Shown: piece after piece, positions 10,254-20,475 of the stretch
How the letters are laid out: the number at the start of each line of letters is the position of its first letter
How positions within the stretch are numbered: position 1 is the stretch's first letter
Assembly: GCA_025201705.1 (NCBI GenBank)
Contig: MU616957.1
Location: 1 to 30,128, forward strand
DNA length: 30,128 bases
Direction of reading: 5' to 3'
From: Dissophora ornata
Lineage: Eukaryota; Mortierellomycota; Mortierellomycetes; Mortierellales; Mortierellaceae
Program-made: the position numbers and the translations under genes
Notes under the pieces: model-generated
The model's database searches: none
Seen by the model: the letters and a program-made list of their open reading frames with translations, nothing else
What the model was told of the DNA's origin: nothing

Positions 10254-12441
10254 ATGCCTAGCATCACCCTAAGCAACCCAGAGGACAAGGCCACAGTCAA
10301 ACGGTTCCTGTCTTCGCCCAACACACGGATTATCACAGCAACGGTCGCTAGACTCTATGTCGCCTATCCAGACCCTTACCAATGGACGTACACTGGCGTA
10401 ATGGGCGCTGTGGCCTTGATTCAAACCAACCATTCCTTCTACCTGCGTATCGTTGACCTCATGGTAACCACTGACACGTAGCAGAATTGTTCGCACGCCT
10501 ATTCCTCACTGCTGCCTATAACTTATTCTCTACTTTTAAATATTTCCCGCGATTGTACGCCATAGTATGGTAGAGGTGTTGTCTGGGAACAGGAGCTGTA
10601 TGATGGATTCATCTATTCGCAGGACAAGATCTTTTTTCACACGTTTCAAACCGATGTAAGGGTGACCGGAAAACAGATGCAGCTGGAGTTTGGATATCTC
10701 CTTTTGATAGACGCATGCGTGATAACACAATAGCGTCATACCTCCGCCTCCTTCTTTCACGACAAAAGAACTATATAGCCGGGTTCTCGTTTGCTGATGA
10801 GCATGAGGCGGACGTCTTTTATGGCAAAGTCCACGGACGAGCACATCTCCGGCCATGTGAGTGATGTCCATATTCTCTTCTTCTTCCTGACCCTCCCGTA
10901 ACACCAAACCCCCCAACTCACACCTCCTTTTGCTTTGCTATGAATCACGACAGTCAAGCCTGTACCGTCTGCAGGGGTATTAGCGAAATCAGGCAAGGGA
11001 GCAGGAGTGCAGGGTCGCGGTAAAATCCCACTGCACAACGGCAAATTGGACAAGTCGCGGATTAGCCTGCCCTCGGACTTTCGACATGTGGGTCACATTG
11101 GCTGGGATCCAGACGTCGGTTTTGATGTAAGACTTTGCCACCGATACCCCTTTATTATTATTATTATCAGCAAGGCGGAGAGAAAGAGATGGGGGTGGGG
11201 GGGAAAGATAGGGGCTCATGTGGATCATGTGCCTTTGTCTGCGAACCCTTGTACTTGGGGGCGTTAAACACACGGCAACGACCATGCAGTCCTGGTGGTA
11301 CTGTGATGAATTTGCGCAATGCATTTGACCATGACGCAAGAACAAGCAGCATGAAACCAATAATCCATGCATGTTTGTTTTAGCTTACACAACACCACCT
11401 TGATTTTTATTTTTTTGTATATGTGTCTAGGCACAGAACATTGACCCAGCATGGCGGGAACTGTTCGAGCAACTGGATACCTGTGGCGTCAGTCGCCAGC
11501 AGATCAACGAGAATGCGACCTTCATCACCGAATTCATCAATGCTCACGGTGGACTGGGCACTGAGAATGACATTACCAGCAAGCCCAATGGTAGCCCCAC
11601 GATCGGTCACCAAAAATTCAGCAAACCAATGGATCTGTCCAGGATTGACTCGCCACCTCCATTAAGACCTCAATCTCCACCTAATCAAAGACGGCCACCG
11701 CCTCCACCTCCACCACCGCCTGTAAGCTCTTCACCGACGACGGCAGCGCCTGCTCCATTCCATGGATACTTACCAAGACCGTTGGCGCAGGTCATGGCAA
11801 GCCTCTCATTTGGGACATCGTCCTTTTATGGCACTTCCACGTCCGGTCCACAGCCACCTCAATCGCCGTTGTTACTGGCGCCACTCGACTCAGACTCGAC
11901 TCCACCAGTTACAGGACCCTCTGCTACTAGCATATCGGAAAACGTTGCTCCAGTAGTAGCAGCAGGGCCTCCCCCTCCTCCTCCACCTCCTCCGCCTCCG
12001 CCTCCCCCACCAATGCCAAGTGCTGTCCGAAAAGCACCATTATCGATCAAGACGTCAGACCTTTCAGAAGCACTGTCCTCTTATTCTTCAAACAGTGCAC
12101 AGTCACGGGTTTCGGGACCGGGAGTAGGAAGAATAGGAGGAGCAGGAGGAGGAGTGAAAAATATAAGTAGCGTGCCGCCCAAGAGCCCAGTAGAGTTAAA
12201 CTCACTACTGGCCAGCATCCGAGAATCGGGTGGATTCCAGGGGCTGCGCAAGACAGGCGGGCTTCGGTCTCCACCACCAATAGATTCGCGTCGTCCTGTT
12301 TCTCCCTCTGCTCAGAACAGTCAGGGAGATCTCGTATCGGCACTGGTGGCGGCTCTGCAGAGGCGGCAGACGAAGTTGACTTATAGTGACGATGAGGGAG
12401 AGCAGAGCGACGATGATGACGGCTGGGACGCGGATGAGTAA
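10254..12441 (+). CDS. WASP/Las17-family actin nucleation-promoting factor
   Basis: Activates the Arp2/3 complex at cortical actin sites. Five exons: 10254-10463, 10566-10655, 10769-10856, 10954-11126 and 11431-12441; 523 aa, phases closed. The N-terminal WH1/EVH1 domain (~1-135) contains VARLYVAYPDPYQWTYTGVMG, VVWEQELYDGFIY and AGFSFADEHEADVFY. A CRIB/GBD motif (~164-205) reads ISLPSDFRHVGHIGWDPDVGF and continues into exon 5. Pro-rich stretches follow (P9 near 276, P15 at ~367-381). The C-terminal VCA module has a single WH2 helix (SLLASIRESGGFQGLRKTG, ~444-463), a central amphipathic helix (DLVSALVAALQRR, ~487-499) and an acidic tail with Trp 519 (DDDDGWDADE). The presence of the CRIB implies Rho-GTPase control, which budding-yeast Las17 lacks. 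Confidence 0.92.
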
Positions 12442-12513
12442 ATATAGGAGAGAGAGCAATCATAAAGAGAATAGACGTCGATCTGATTCGAGTTTGAGTT
12501 GCGGCTCACGAAA

Positions 12514-12519
12514 AATAAA
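12514..12519 (+). terminator. Candidate polyadenylation signal of the WASP gene
   Basis: AATAAA in an A-rich run 72 nt downstream of the WASP stop codon. Motif match only. Confidence 0.4.
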
Positions 12520-12535
12520 AATTTATGGAATTTGG

Positions 12536-12555
12536 TTCCGCACAGTCTGACGGAA
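12536..12555. promoter_or_regulatory. Inverted repeat TTCCG-N10-CGGAA upstream of alternative oxidase
   Basis: Perfect 5-bp arms (12536-12540 and 12551-12555) give an everted CCG/CGG pair about 360-380 nt before the oxidase start codon. Everted or inverted CGG triplets are the usual target of Zn2Cys6 binuclear-cluster regulators. It also lies close to the WASP 3' end, so function is inferred only from position and symmetry. Confidence 0.35.
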
Positions 12556-12591
12556 GCGATTACCAAAAACGTCGAGCAATCAACGGAAGGG

Positions 12592-12638
12592 AGGGGGCTG
12601 CGGAGCAATAGACTCCGCTCCGAGTTTTGTAGAAGGGG
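12592..12638. promoter_or_regulatory. GCGGAG-N7-CTCCGC palindrome flanked by AGGGG boxes
   Basis: A perfect inverted repeat (12600-12605 with 12613-12618) forms CGG-N11-CCG, the classic spacing of a Zn2Cys6 homodimer site. AGGGG stress-response-element cores sit on either side (12592-12596 and 12634-12638). The cluster is 277-323 nt upstream of the alternative oxidase ATG. The motifs are seen directly; a regulatory role is inference. Confidence 0.4.
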
Positions 12639-12843
12639 GGAGCATGATGTCACAGCGGCGCATTCTATACGAGGTACCACACGCGTGCCTGTTCTGCTCA
12701 CTCGTCTTTGCTCCGACAGCGCTTTCATTTTCGTGTTTCCATTTTGGTGTTCCCATTTGACAATGTCGTTGATACGGTCAAGAGACGTGCCACAAGCCCA
12801 CAATGCAATGCAGGCGGGAAGGGCCTGTGCCCTGTCATCCCCA

Positions 12844-12850
12844 TATAAAA
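12844..12850 (+). promoter_or_regulatory. TATA box of the alternative oxidase gene
   Basis: TATAAAA lies 65 nt upstream of the ATG at 12915 and is followed by a C/A-rich leader. TATA-type promoters are common for inducible fungal genes, which fits this gene. The distance implies a short 5' UTR. Confidence 0.6.
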
Positions 12851-12914
12851 CCGAGATGGTCTCATATTGCTTTGTCTTTTCTTCCCACACACCAGAACAC
12901 CATCCCTTCCAAAA

Positions 12915-13855
12915 ATGACTAATGCACTTACTCCTCTCCGGACCCTTGCCCACCCACAGCCTGCCACCAGCGCTGTCAAGTCCTTCCTCAGCCTCAACTC
13001 CAAACGCTTCCTCGCATCCCCATACTCCACCACTGCCTCTGCCGCCTTTGCTCGACCCTGCTCTATCATCGCGCCCGCTACCACGATCCGCTACCGCCAG
13101 GAGACATCCTCTGCCGCGTCATACCAGCACCAACAGCACCGAGCCTTTACTCTCTTCGGATCCAAACCCCGGTCAAAGTTGATCCCCCAGGCCGTTCAGG
13201 ACGATATCCCGGAGGTATTGCTCCATGAATCGCACCCACTGCCAATGCGGGATGAGTTCATGGGCAAGAAAAGGTTGACGACCAAGGACTTGGAAGCGAT
13301 TCCAATTGATCTAGGCTTCCATCGCGAGCCCGCAAACATGAGTGACTGGGTCGCTTATCATGTGGTCAAGAGTCTTCGAATCCCCGTCGATTTGTTCTTT
13401 AGAACAAAGTACATCCACCGTGTTGTCGCCCTGGAGACTGTTGCTGCCGTCGTAAGCGCCCTTTTCTGTTTAAACATGACAAAGAGATACATCACGGAAG
13501 AAGGCTTTAACGTTTCTACTATTTCTCCCCCTTCCCCTATTCTCCTAGCCTGGAATGGTCGCAGGAATGCTTCGTCACTTGCGCTCGCTCCGTCGCTGCT
13601 CTCATGACGGCGGCTGGATCTCACACTTGTTGCACGAAGCTGAGAACGAGCGGATGCATCTCTTGACCTGGATGAAGGTCTCTCAACCAACGATCTTTGA
13701 GCGTGCTTTGGTCACCGGTGTCCAGGGCGTTTTCTTTAACGTCTTTTTCGCGCTCTATATGATCTCTGACAGGACCGCACACAGAGTCGTGTAAGTATTT
13801 TTGTGCATTACTTATTGCATGATGCCCAAATCACACCGAGATAGTCTTACTGATA

Positions 13856-13897
<42 letters not shown>

Positions 13898-14217
13898 GTG
13901 GATACCTCGAAGAACAAGCTGTCATCTCATACACACACATGCTCGAAGAGATCGATACCGGGGTGCTTGAGAACGGCCCAGCGCCCAAGATCGCGATTGA
14001 CTATTGGAACCTGGAGGAAAATGCCACGATCCGCGACGTCTGTCTGGCGATCCGTTTGGATGAGAGTGTCCACATGCATACAAACCATCATTTGAGCGAC
14101 CGCATCGCATTGAAGCAGGAGGATCTTCGTGTTGACATCCACAAGTTGCAGGAGGAGCGCGGTATGGTCCCGAAGCAGAACGCGGAGGAAGTCTGGACCA
14201 AGGCTAACAAGTACTAG
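12915..14217 (+). CDS. AOX1: Mitochondrial alternative oxidase
   Basis: Non-protonmotive ubiquinol oxidase of the inner mitochondrial membrane that bypasses complexes III and IV. Three exons: 12915-13451, 13549-13790 and 13899-14217; 365 aa, phases closed. The first ~80 residues are rich in Arg, Ser and Ala with few acids, as expected for a mitochondrial targeting signal. Di-iron ligands are in place: Glu174 ([11 protein letters not shown]), Glu213 and His216 (AENERMHLL), Glu264 (LEEQAV) and Glu315/His318 (LDESVH). The hallmark segments [10 protein letters not shown] and YTHMLEEID are present. The last motif, [16 protein letters not shown], departs from the usual RADEAxHRxxNH but keeps ExxH. 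The second intron ends in a (CT)19 tract. Inducible expression is suggested by the upstream TATA and palindromic motifs. Confidence 0.95.
13859..13896 (+). repeat. (CT)19 microsatellite in alternative oxidase intron 2
   Basis: Nineteen uninterrupted CT dinucleotides sit directly against the AG of the 3' splice site (13897-13898), so the microsatellite is the polypyrimidine tract of this intron. It lies wholly within intron 13791-13898. Confidence 0.95.
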
Positions 14218-14449
14218 AGAAAATCTCAAACAAATGATTGCACCCCGAGCACTACCACTAAAAATATCAACACCAAACAGCATGAAAGTTTCTTTTGGCA
14301 GCCTTTTTTTTCCAAACAATTCTCAAGCGACTGGATCGCTCTATCGTATCTGCCGTGGACTCAAAATAAACGTGGTCTTCATTTCCTACTTTAATATACA
14401 CATGCAAACATAAACCTGCGTACAACATCATAAAACATCAAAATAAAAT
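14218..14449. other. Convergent spacer between alternative oxidase and Sok1-like genes
   Basis: These 232 bp of 3' UTR sequence include AATAAA at 14365-14370 on the plus strand, 148 nt past the oxidase stop. No clear minus-strand AATAAA was found for the Sok1-like gene. Confidence 0.5.
14365..14370 (+). terminator. Candidate polyadenylation signal of the alternative oxidase gene
   Basis: AATAAA in an A-rich context 148 nt downstream of the stop codon at 14215-14217. Motif match only. Confidence 0.4.
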
Positions 14450-17400
14450 CTACTCAGAGGACGAAGAGCTCGGCTTCTCCAGCCAATTCTCGGTTCGTCC
14501 TTGCTTAACCAGATCGCAATACCACGATCCATACACCTTCTTGTTGAACTCGGACACCGCCCTGATCTTTTCAAGCAACGCAGTCATCTCGTCCTCTAAT
14601 CCAGTCAATCCATGAGCCTCCATCTCTGCAGCATTGAAACTGAGCTTCGCAGCTAACGCCTCCGCTGCTGCCTTGTTAGCCTCTTCGGGAGACAATTGAG
14701 GAGTCGGTGCAGGTGCAGGTGCAGGCGTCGTCGAGGCCGCCGTGTTTGATACAGCGTCATTCTTTGACGGTTGTCCCTGAACAACACCACCAGTGGCAGA
14801 CTCAGAGGCTGGCGTAGCGTTCCCTTCCTTCTCATCATTTCCATTTGCGATTTCCCGATCTGGGGTTTCCTTCAAGTCACCCTTGTTAGTAACACCTGGC
14901 TGAGCACGTGCCATTGACGCTCCGCAGCTCTCGTCCTCCTCATCTTCATCTGTTCTACCAAGATCGCCAGCAGAGTTCGATGATGACATGGACATGGCTG
15001 ACGCCAAGGAAGCGCAAGACGCCGAGAGGACCATCATTGACGAGGAAGAATGCAAGTAGAGCCAGCGGCGGAAGTGGATCAGCAGCCGCTTCTGAATCAA
15101 CATGTACAGTGTCGACGTCTTGGACAAAGCATTGTCCAGCCAGGCTGTAAGAAGGTTCGTGTCGGAGGCGCAAAGTCCACTCGCCGAAATAGAAGAGGCC
15201 GATGAGGCTGACGCGTTCGTTGCGTTATTCGAGCTGTTGCCTTCGGAGACAAGCCTGCCTGGTCCCCCCGATGCGGCTGGAAAAGCGGAGGTGGAAGCGG
15301 AAGCGGAGGCAGCTCCATTTTTACTCCTGTCCCTAACCTTACGAGCGGCAAACTCGATTTGGATCACAATATCCTTCATGCCACTACTGCTGCCAGCGTC
15401 GGGTCCATCCTTGCCCGATGCGGAAGTTGAAGCTGCTGCCGCATCAGCTCCGGGTCCTGGGTTGGTATTGGCCCCAAAGTCGGCGTTTTCATCCATCAGC
15501 AACAACCAGACGACTTTCTTGATCTCGACCAGATCCTGTTGTGTCCAGCAGCTGTGGGCCAGCTGGCGGAACAGAATCAGGAGCACGCACAAGATGGTGA
15601 GATCCTGAAAGTCATTGTGGAACAAGCGCAGTCGGTAGAAATCAAGCTCAAAGGTATCGGGCATAGTGCTGACCGATTCATGGGGACACAAAATCATTTC
15701 AAGCAAGCCTATTGCACGCCATCCAAACGGACTGTTGTTAAAACCCCTTCGGCATACCCCTGGTCGCGACCTAGATCTAGCTCTTCAAACTATATTGGCA
15801 ACATTTGATAGCAACATACCTTCATTGACAACGCCATCCAAAATGTTCTCGCCAATGTCTGGTCTGACAATGCTTGGCCGTCTCTTCGCAGTAAAAGACG
15901 AAGTTGTAGACGATACCATTCTAGACTCATTCCCACTCTGCTCGGATTCATACACTGCCGTGGCGAGTGCTACACTAGAGCGTCGTGAGCCAACCCCTGA
16001 CAGCTCGTTCACTGGTGGCTGCTGGCCAATCACAGATCGCTTGACAGACTCCCATTGGATCCACGAGCGCTTGAACCATTCTGTAGTCCTGTTTAGTGTT
16101 CCTGCACGAGTTAGAAGTTGTGTGAAATACTTTTGCTCAAACTCGATAGAGTTGTTGAGCAGCCATGGTCTCAGAGTGCGTAGCTGATGATTGGCGATGT
16201 CCTGTTATAAGATATCGAGAGGGCGTATGAAGATCGTTAGATTTCGAGGATAACTTTCATAATGGAAAACAAGGCACCAGTAACGCTCATGCAGACATAC
16301 CAACTTCATCCATTCCAAGATCTCAAAGCACATTCGGATTCCTCTCACGATTTCGTTAGAGTCCACGACAATAGTGACCATAGACTCAACGAAGGCATCT
16401 CGCATCGGCGCGCAATGTCCTTTCAGCGAGTCTCCCAAGAAGCGAAAGAGTGCATGCACATCTAACACACCATGATCAAGCTCTTGGATCAGAAGGTCAG
16501 GATCCAAGGTCGATGATAGCAGGGCTCGCTCGGGAGTGGCCGGTGGGATACCTCCATCTTGGATTGGCGCCGCTGAAGGAGGGGGCAAGAGCGACAGTAG
16601 GATTTCTCGAAGTTCGTCGATCAACCGTGGCAAGAGGACAGCATCGGGCAATGGATACATTTGCTGCGCGTGCTGCTGTATTAATCTGCTCGTGGGGCTG
16701 GAAGAGGACAACCCAGTCGCATTGAGCATTGTCGTTGTAGCTTCACGTCGAGTTTCCAGGATGGATCGTCGGCCGTTCAGTTCCAGACCAACTTCGCGCC
16801 AGAATCGATCCGCCTCTCGTCTTTTGGCAATGCCACGATCGCCGTCAAAGTTGGGTCGGAACTGAAGATGAGGGTCAAAGACAATGTCATGTCGCAGCTG
16901 CGGGTTATTGAAAATCTCAGGCATGTCCAATTCCCGTAGCGTTTCGCGGGTGATCGGGAGAGCTAGCGTTGCGGGGTTTGGTGCTAGCGAAGGCACGGGA
17001 GCTGGTTTCGACAGTGCAGAGGTTGCTGAACGACTGGACGCTGCCCCTGTTGCTGCATCCTTTTTGATTTGAACAGAGTCCTGGGCTTTTGTTCTCTGTT
17101 GCGTCTGCGTGTGAGCCGTTGCCTCATCCCTGTGCATGTCGACTGAAACTGAGTGAGAACTGAGCTCTACAGCATGCTTTGGCACTTCATCGTTTGTCGT
17201 GGTCGCTGAAGTGACAGTGCCTGATGTCTCAATGTTCTTGGCACCATGTTTCTGACTCTCTATCGCGGCTGCCTCCAGGGACACACCAGTATCCAGAGGA
17301 TGGATAGACGGCTTTACCCTGCTGAGATGAGCTGCATTAGGTATACTAGACACTTTCCTTGTCACAATGCCAGTGCGAACCGATGTAGCTATTGGCTCAT

Positions 17401-20400
17401 TGTCAAGGGGATGTATCCGAGCGACCTGCACTGCATTGTGAGGCTGTGAATTATCCACATGTTTCAGAGGATGCAGACTCATTGCACCCTGCTCACTTGG
17501 TCTGACAGGATGCTCTTTCCGATCTTGCCATGAAAGCTGTTGATCACCACCCGTATATTCGGCGTGGTCGTCGTTAGCAGACGTTACGTCCTCTTGTGCT
17601 GCCGCGCTACGATGTCTAGCTCGCTTCAATCGTTCCATGTTACTGACAACTGAAGAGGTTGAGGATTGTACTGATGATTCAAACGTGGTTGTCTGGGCAG
17701 GCGGACTTCTCTGGCGCTTGTGATGCTGATCACGCTCCTGCTGGAGCTGAATACGAAGTTGAAACTGATGTTGATGCTGGTGATTCGATATCTGATGCTC
17801 CTGCACACCCTCGGAACAACCATGCTGGGTATCTTGCAGCGGATGCTGCGATGTTGTTGACGACTGTTGAAGGTGTTGGTGGTGATGACGATGCTGTACA
17901 TGAAGCTGAGGATTGGTAACAGTGTCTTGCATTGCACCATGCGCCTGTTCAGACTCCTGTTCCTGCCCTTGCGCCTTCTGTCCTTGTTGGTGGGACGAAG
18001 ACTGTCGACTCCGATGTTGTCTCTGATGCAGTAGACGATGGGAAGATTGACTGTGATCCGTTGCCGAGACTTCCGACTCTGAGATGGTCCGCATGCGCCC
18101 TGTTGACTCCATGGGTTGGCTCCTGCTGCTTTTATTCGAGACTCTGTGCTCTTTCTTACGCTCCACGCCCCTCTGAGATTCTGCAGTCGAGTTATGTGTC
18201 TTGGAACACCCACAGGAGGGAGTACAAAGATTCAATGGGTCTTTGGTCGAGTGCGAAGACTTTTTGACGCGTTTCCTGCGTGAGGCTGAAGGCTGCTGTA
18301 TTGACGACGCGGAAGACGATTCGTTGTTGGAGGAGAGCGCCGATGAGGCTGGGGAGCAAGAGTAGGAGAGACTGGAATTGCGTCTCTTTGACCGTTTGTG
18401 ACCAAATGTTGTCAGCGTGGGCACGGTTGAGATGTCACGGAAGCTGATACTTTTGACGTCTGTCACGACAATGTGTGGGCGCGCGTTGCCGGAGGAACGA
18501 TGGCTGGTGCTACTCCCTGTCCTACTCGGCGACCTGTCGTCCTGATGACCCTGATTTTGGCGGTCCGTATGTGCTGAGCCCTGAGAACCAATAGGACGAA
18601 CCCCTGAAAGAAAGTGGGGAAGGAATATGGCTTCGCGTCTGCTTTGGTGTTGGACAGATGTATGTCCACCGTGATCCGAGGGGAAGGGGACTGCAGCAGA
18701 GCTTGTTTCAGGGGACGATGGACAGTCGTCGTATTCGTCGGAAGGTTGGGCAGTGTCGTTGATGTGAAATGTATCTGAGCGAGCTGGGAGGAAGGGGAAA
18801 GAGAGAGGACCTTTAGGTGGGGATGAATCTGAAGAGGTTGGGGAGGATAGGGAGGATGCGATGGAGGGAGCAGAAGAAGAGGAAGAGGATGGTGTGTTAG
18901 TGGCTGAGGCTGTTCCTGGCGAAGAGGGAGAGATAGACGAGGATAGACGGCAGATGTCACCAGGAGACATCCTAGAAGCAGGAGATTTGTCTTTTGTGTA
19001 TTGTGGTGTGTCTACAGCGCAAGAGTGGACAGAGCAATGATGTAGGAGAAACCAGGAGGAGGAAGTGCAGGAGGAGAGGAGGACGAGGATCAGGACGAGT
19101 GGGAGTGGCAGGAGGAAGATTAGAAGGAGGAGCAACAGGAGCCAAGAGGAGGCATGAAAAGAAGAGAGGTGTAGTGAGCATTGGCAGTCGACAGAAATGA
19201 TGGATCGTGGTTCACGACGCACGGTTTTCTTTGTCCCGCACGTTTGCACACAACAACAGAGGACACTCCAGGTTGGCAAGAACGAATCAAGACCGCGCGC
19301 GCGCGCCTGTCCGAACACGAACACAGACCAACGCCTATTCAAAACGACGCGCCCTTGTACACATAAACGCCCCGCATGCCACGGTTAGACTGCGTACAAG
19401 GACCCTCAAAAGTCAAAGTGTGGATCGTAAACACAAGAATTGTGGAGCACCAGGGCAGTCGACCGTGGTTGTTCTCCCCTCCTTGCCGTCTGTGATCCGC
19501 CACCAGTGCGACAATACCCCAGGACCCACACTACCACACACCGTGCAGGTTCCAATGAAAGACACCTCCAGAAAAACAGTGAGGGTGCAAGAGAATGAAG
19601 GAGGCGAGGAGACAGAAAGCGAGCGAGGATAAAAAAGGATGTAAGAAAAGAACAAAACAGATAGACCACACAACACGCAGAATGTGGACACTTCATCTGG
19701 AGAATTTTCCCGACGCTGTCTTTTTTTCTTGTCCTTGCTTACCTTTATCACCAGAACGGACTTTGACTTTGCTGAGGACGCCCCGCTCAGTCTGACAGCG
19801 CTGCATACGCTCGCCTCTGCTACTGCCACGCCTCACTTTGCTTGATCCTTGATCCACGCCACCTACGACACTTTGGAAAGTTGGGGCTGATGAGATCTCC
19901 AATTCCATGTCTGTATCCTCGTCGTCGCCGTCGGGATTGAGGCCTGCGCCGGGAGCGAGTCTGCTTGCTGTATTTTCGACCTCTTGCGCCCGACCCTTTT
20001 GAAAGGAGGGGACGGGTTTAGAGTTGTACTGCCATTCATGCTGTCTGAGGGCAGGATGCAAGTCAGGAGTGGCGGGTGATTTTGAATGTGACGCGGACGG
20101 CTCGTGCTCTGACCTATATTCAATGATGGTGTCGAGATGGAGAGCAGGTGATAGTAGCGGGGACGACGCCGAGGGCGAGAGGTTGCTCAGGTCAAGGCTC
20201 TTGTGGATGGCGGCCACGTCGGAATTCCCGTTGGTGTTAGGCTTGACATAGCTAGACGTGAGGCAGAGCGTCGGGGCCGAGGATCTGGCGTGAATGGTGG
20301 GCGGCAACGCTGTGGGTCCGGTTGCTGTTCCTGGGGCGGTCGCAGTGGTACTGGCAGCCGCAGCGACGACGGTGGCGGTGGCTGCTGTGGCTGTGGTGGT

Positions 20401-20475
20401 GGTGGTGGTGGTGGCGGCGGCCGACTTTGCGTTATAGAGGAGCTGCTTATTCCAGGGAGAGGGATCCTGCTGCAT
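14450..20475 (-). CDS. Sok1/TCP11-family protein with very long disordered N-terminus
   Basis: Homolog of the T-complex 11/Sok1 family; yeast Sok1 is linked to cAMP-PKA signalling. Four exons: 20475-19743, 19011-16301, 16201-15820 and 15759-14450; 1711 aa, and every junction phase fits. Exon 3 joins exon 4 through a 60-nt intron. The TCP11 domain (~933-1700) opens MPEIFNNPQLRHDIVFDPHL and includes RREADRFWREVGLEL, LIDELREILLSLLPP, RDAFVESMVTIV and FELDFYRLRLFHNDFQDLTI. Residues 1-932 are low complexity: Thr/Ala runs encoded by a trinucleotide repeat, Ser-rich tracts, a His/Gln-rich zone and a thrice-repeated HPL motif (~757-818). The C-terminal domain is interrupted by Ala/Ser-rich inserts. 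The join of exon 1 to exon 2 across a 731-nt intron rests on a good GTAAGC donor and matching phase; exon 1 could instead be a separate gene or the gene could start within exon 2. Confidence 0.78.
17291..17476 (-). repeat. Three-copy HPL peptide motif within the Sok1-like protein
   Basis: LHPLK, IHPLD and IHPLD occur at residues ~757, ~777 and ~814 in otherwise unstructured sequence. The spacing is irregular (20 and 37 residues), so this is a recurrent short linear motif rather than a tandem repeat. Function unknown. Confidence 0.5.
19294..19306. repeat. Alternating CG tract
   Basis: A 13-nt perfect CGCG run (6.5 dinucleotides), a short potential Z-DNA former. It lies inside the proposed first intron of the Sok1-like gene. 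Probably incidental. Confidence 0.4.

Noticed and set aside
12047..12463. Antisense open frames across the WASP Pro-rich region
   Set aside because: Gly- or Leu-rich translations of Pro codons and WH2 coding sequence on the opposite strand; shadows.
160..14217. Idea of a respiratory gene cluster (complex I subunit plus alternative oxidase)
   Set aside because: They are about 11 kb apart with three unrelated genes between, each with its own promoter. Co-location looks incidental.
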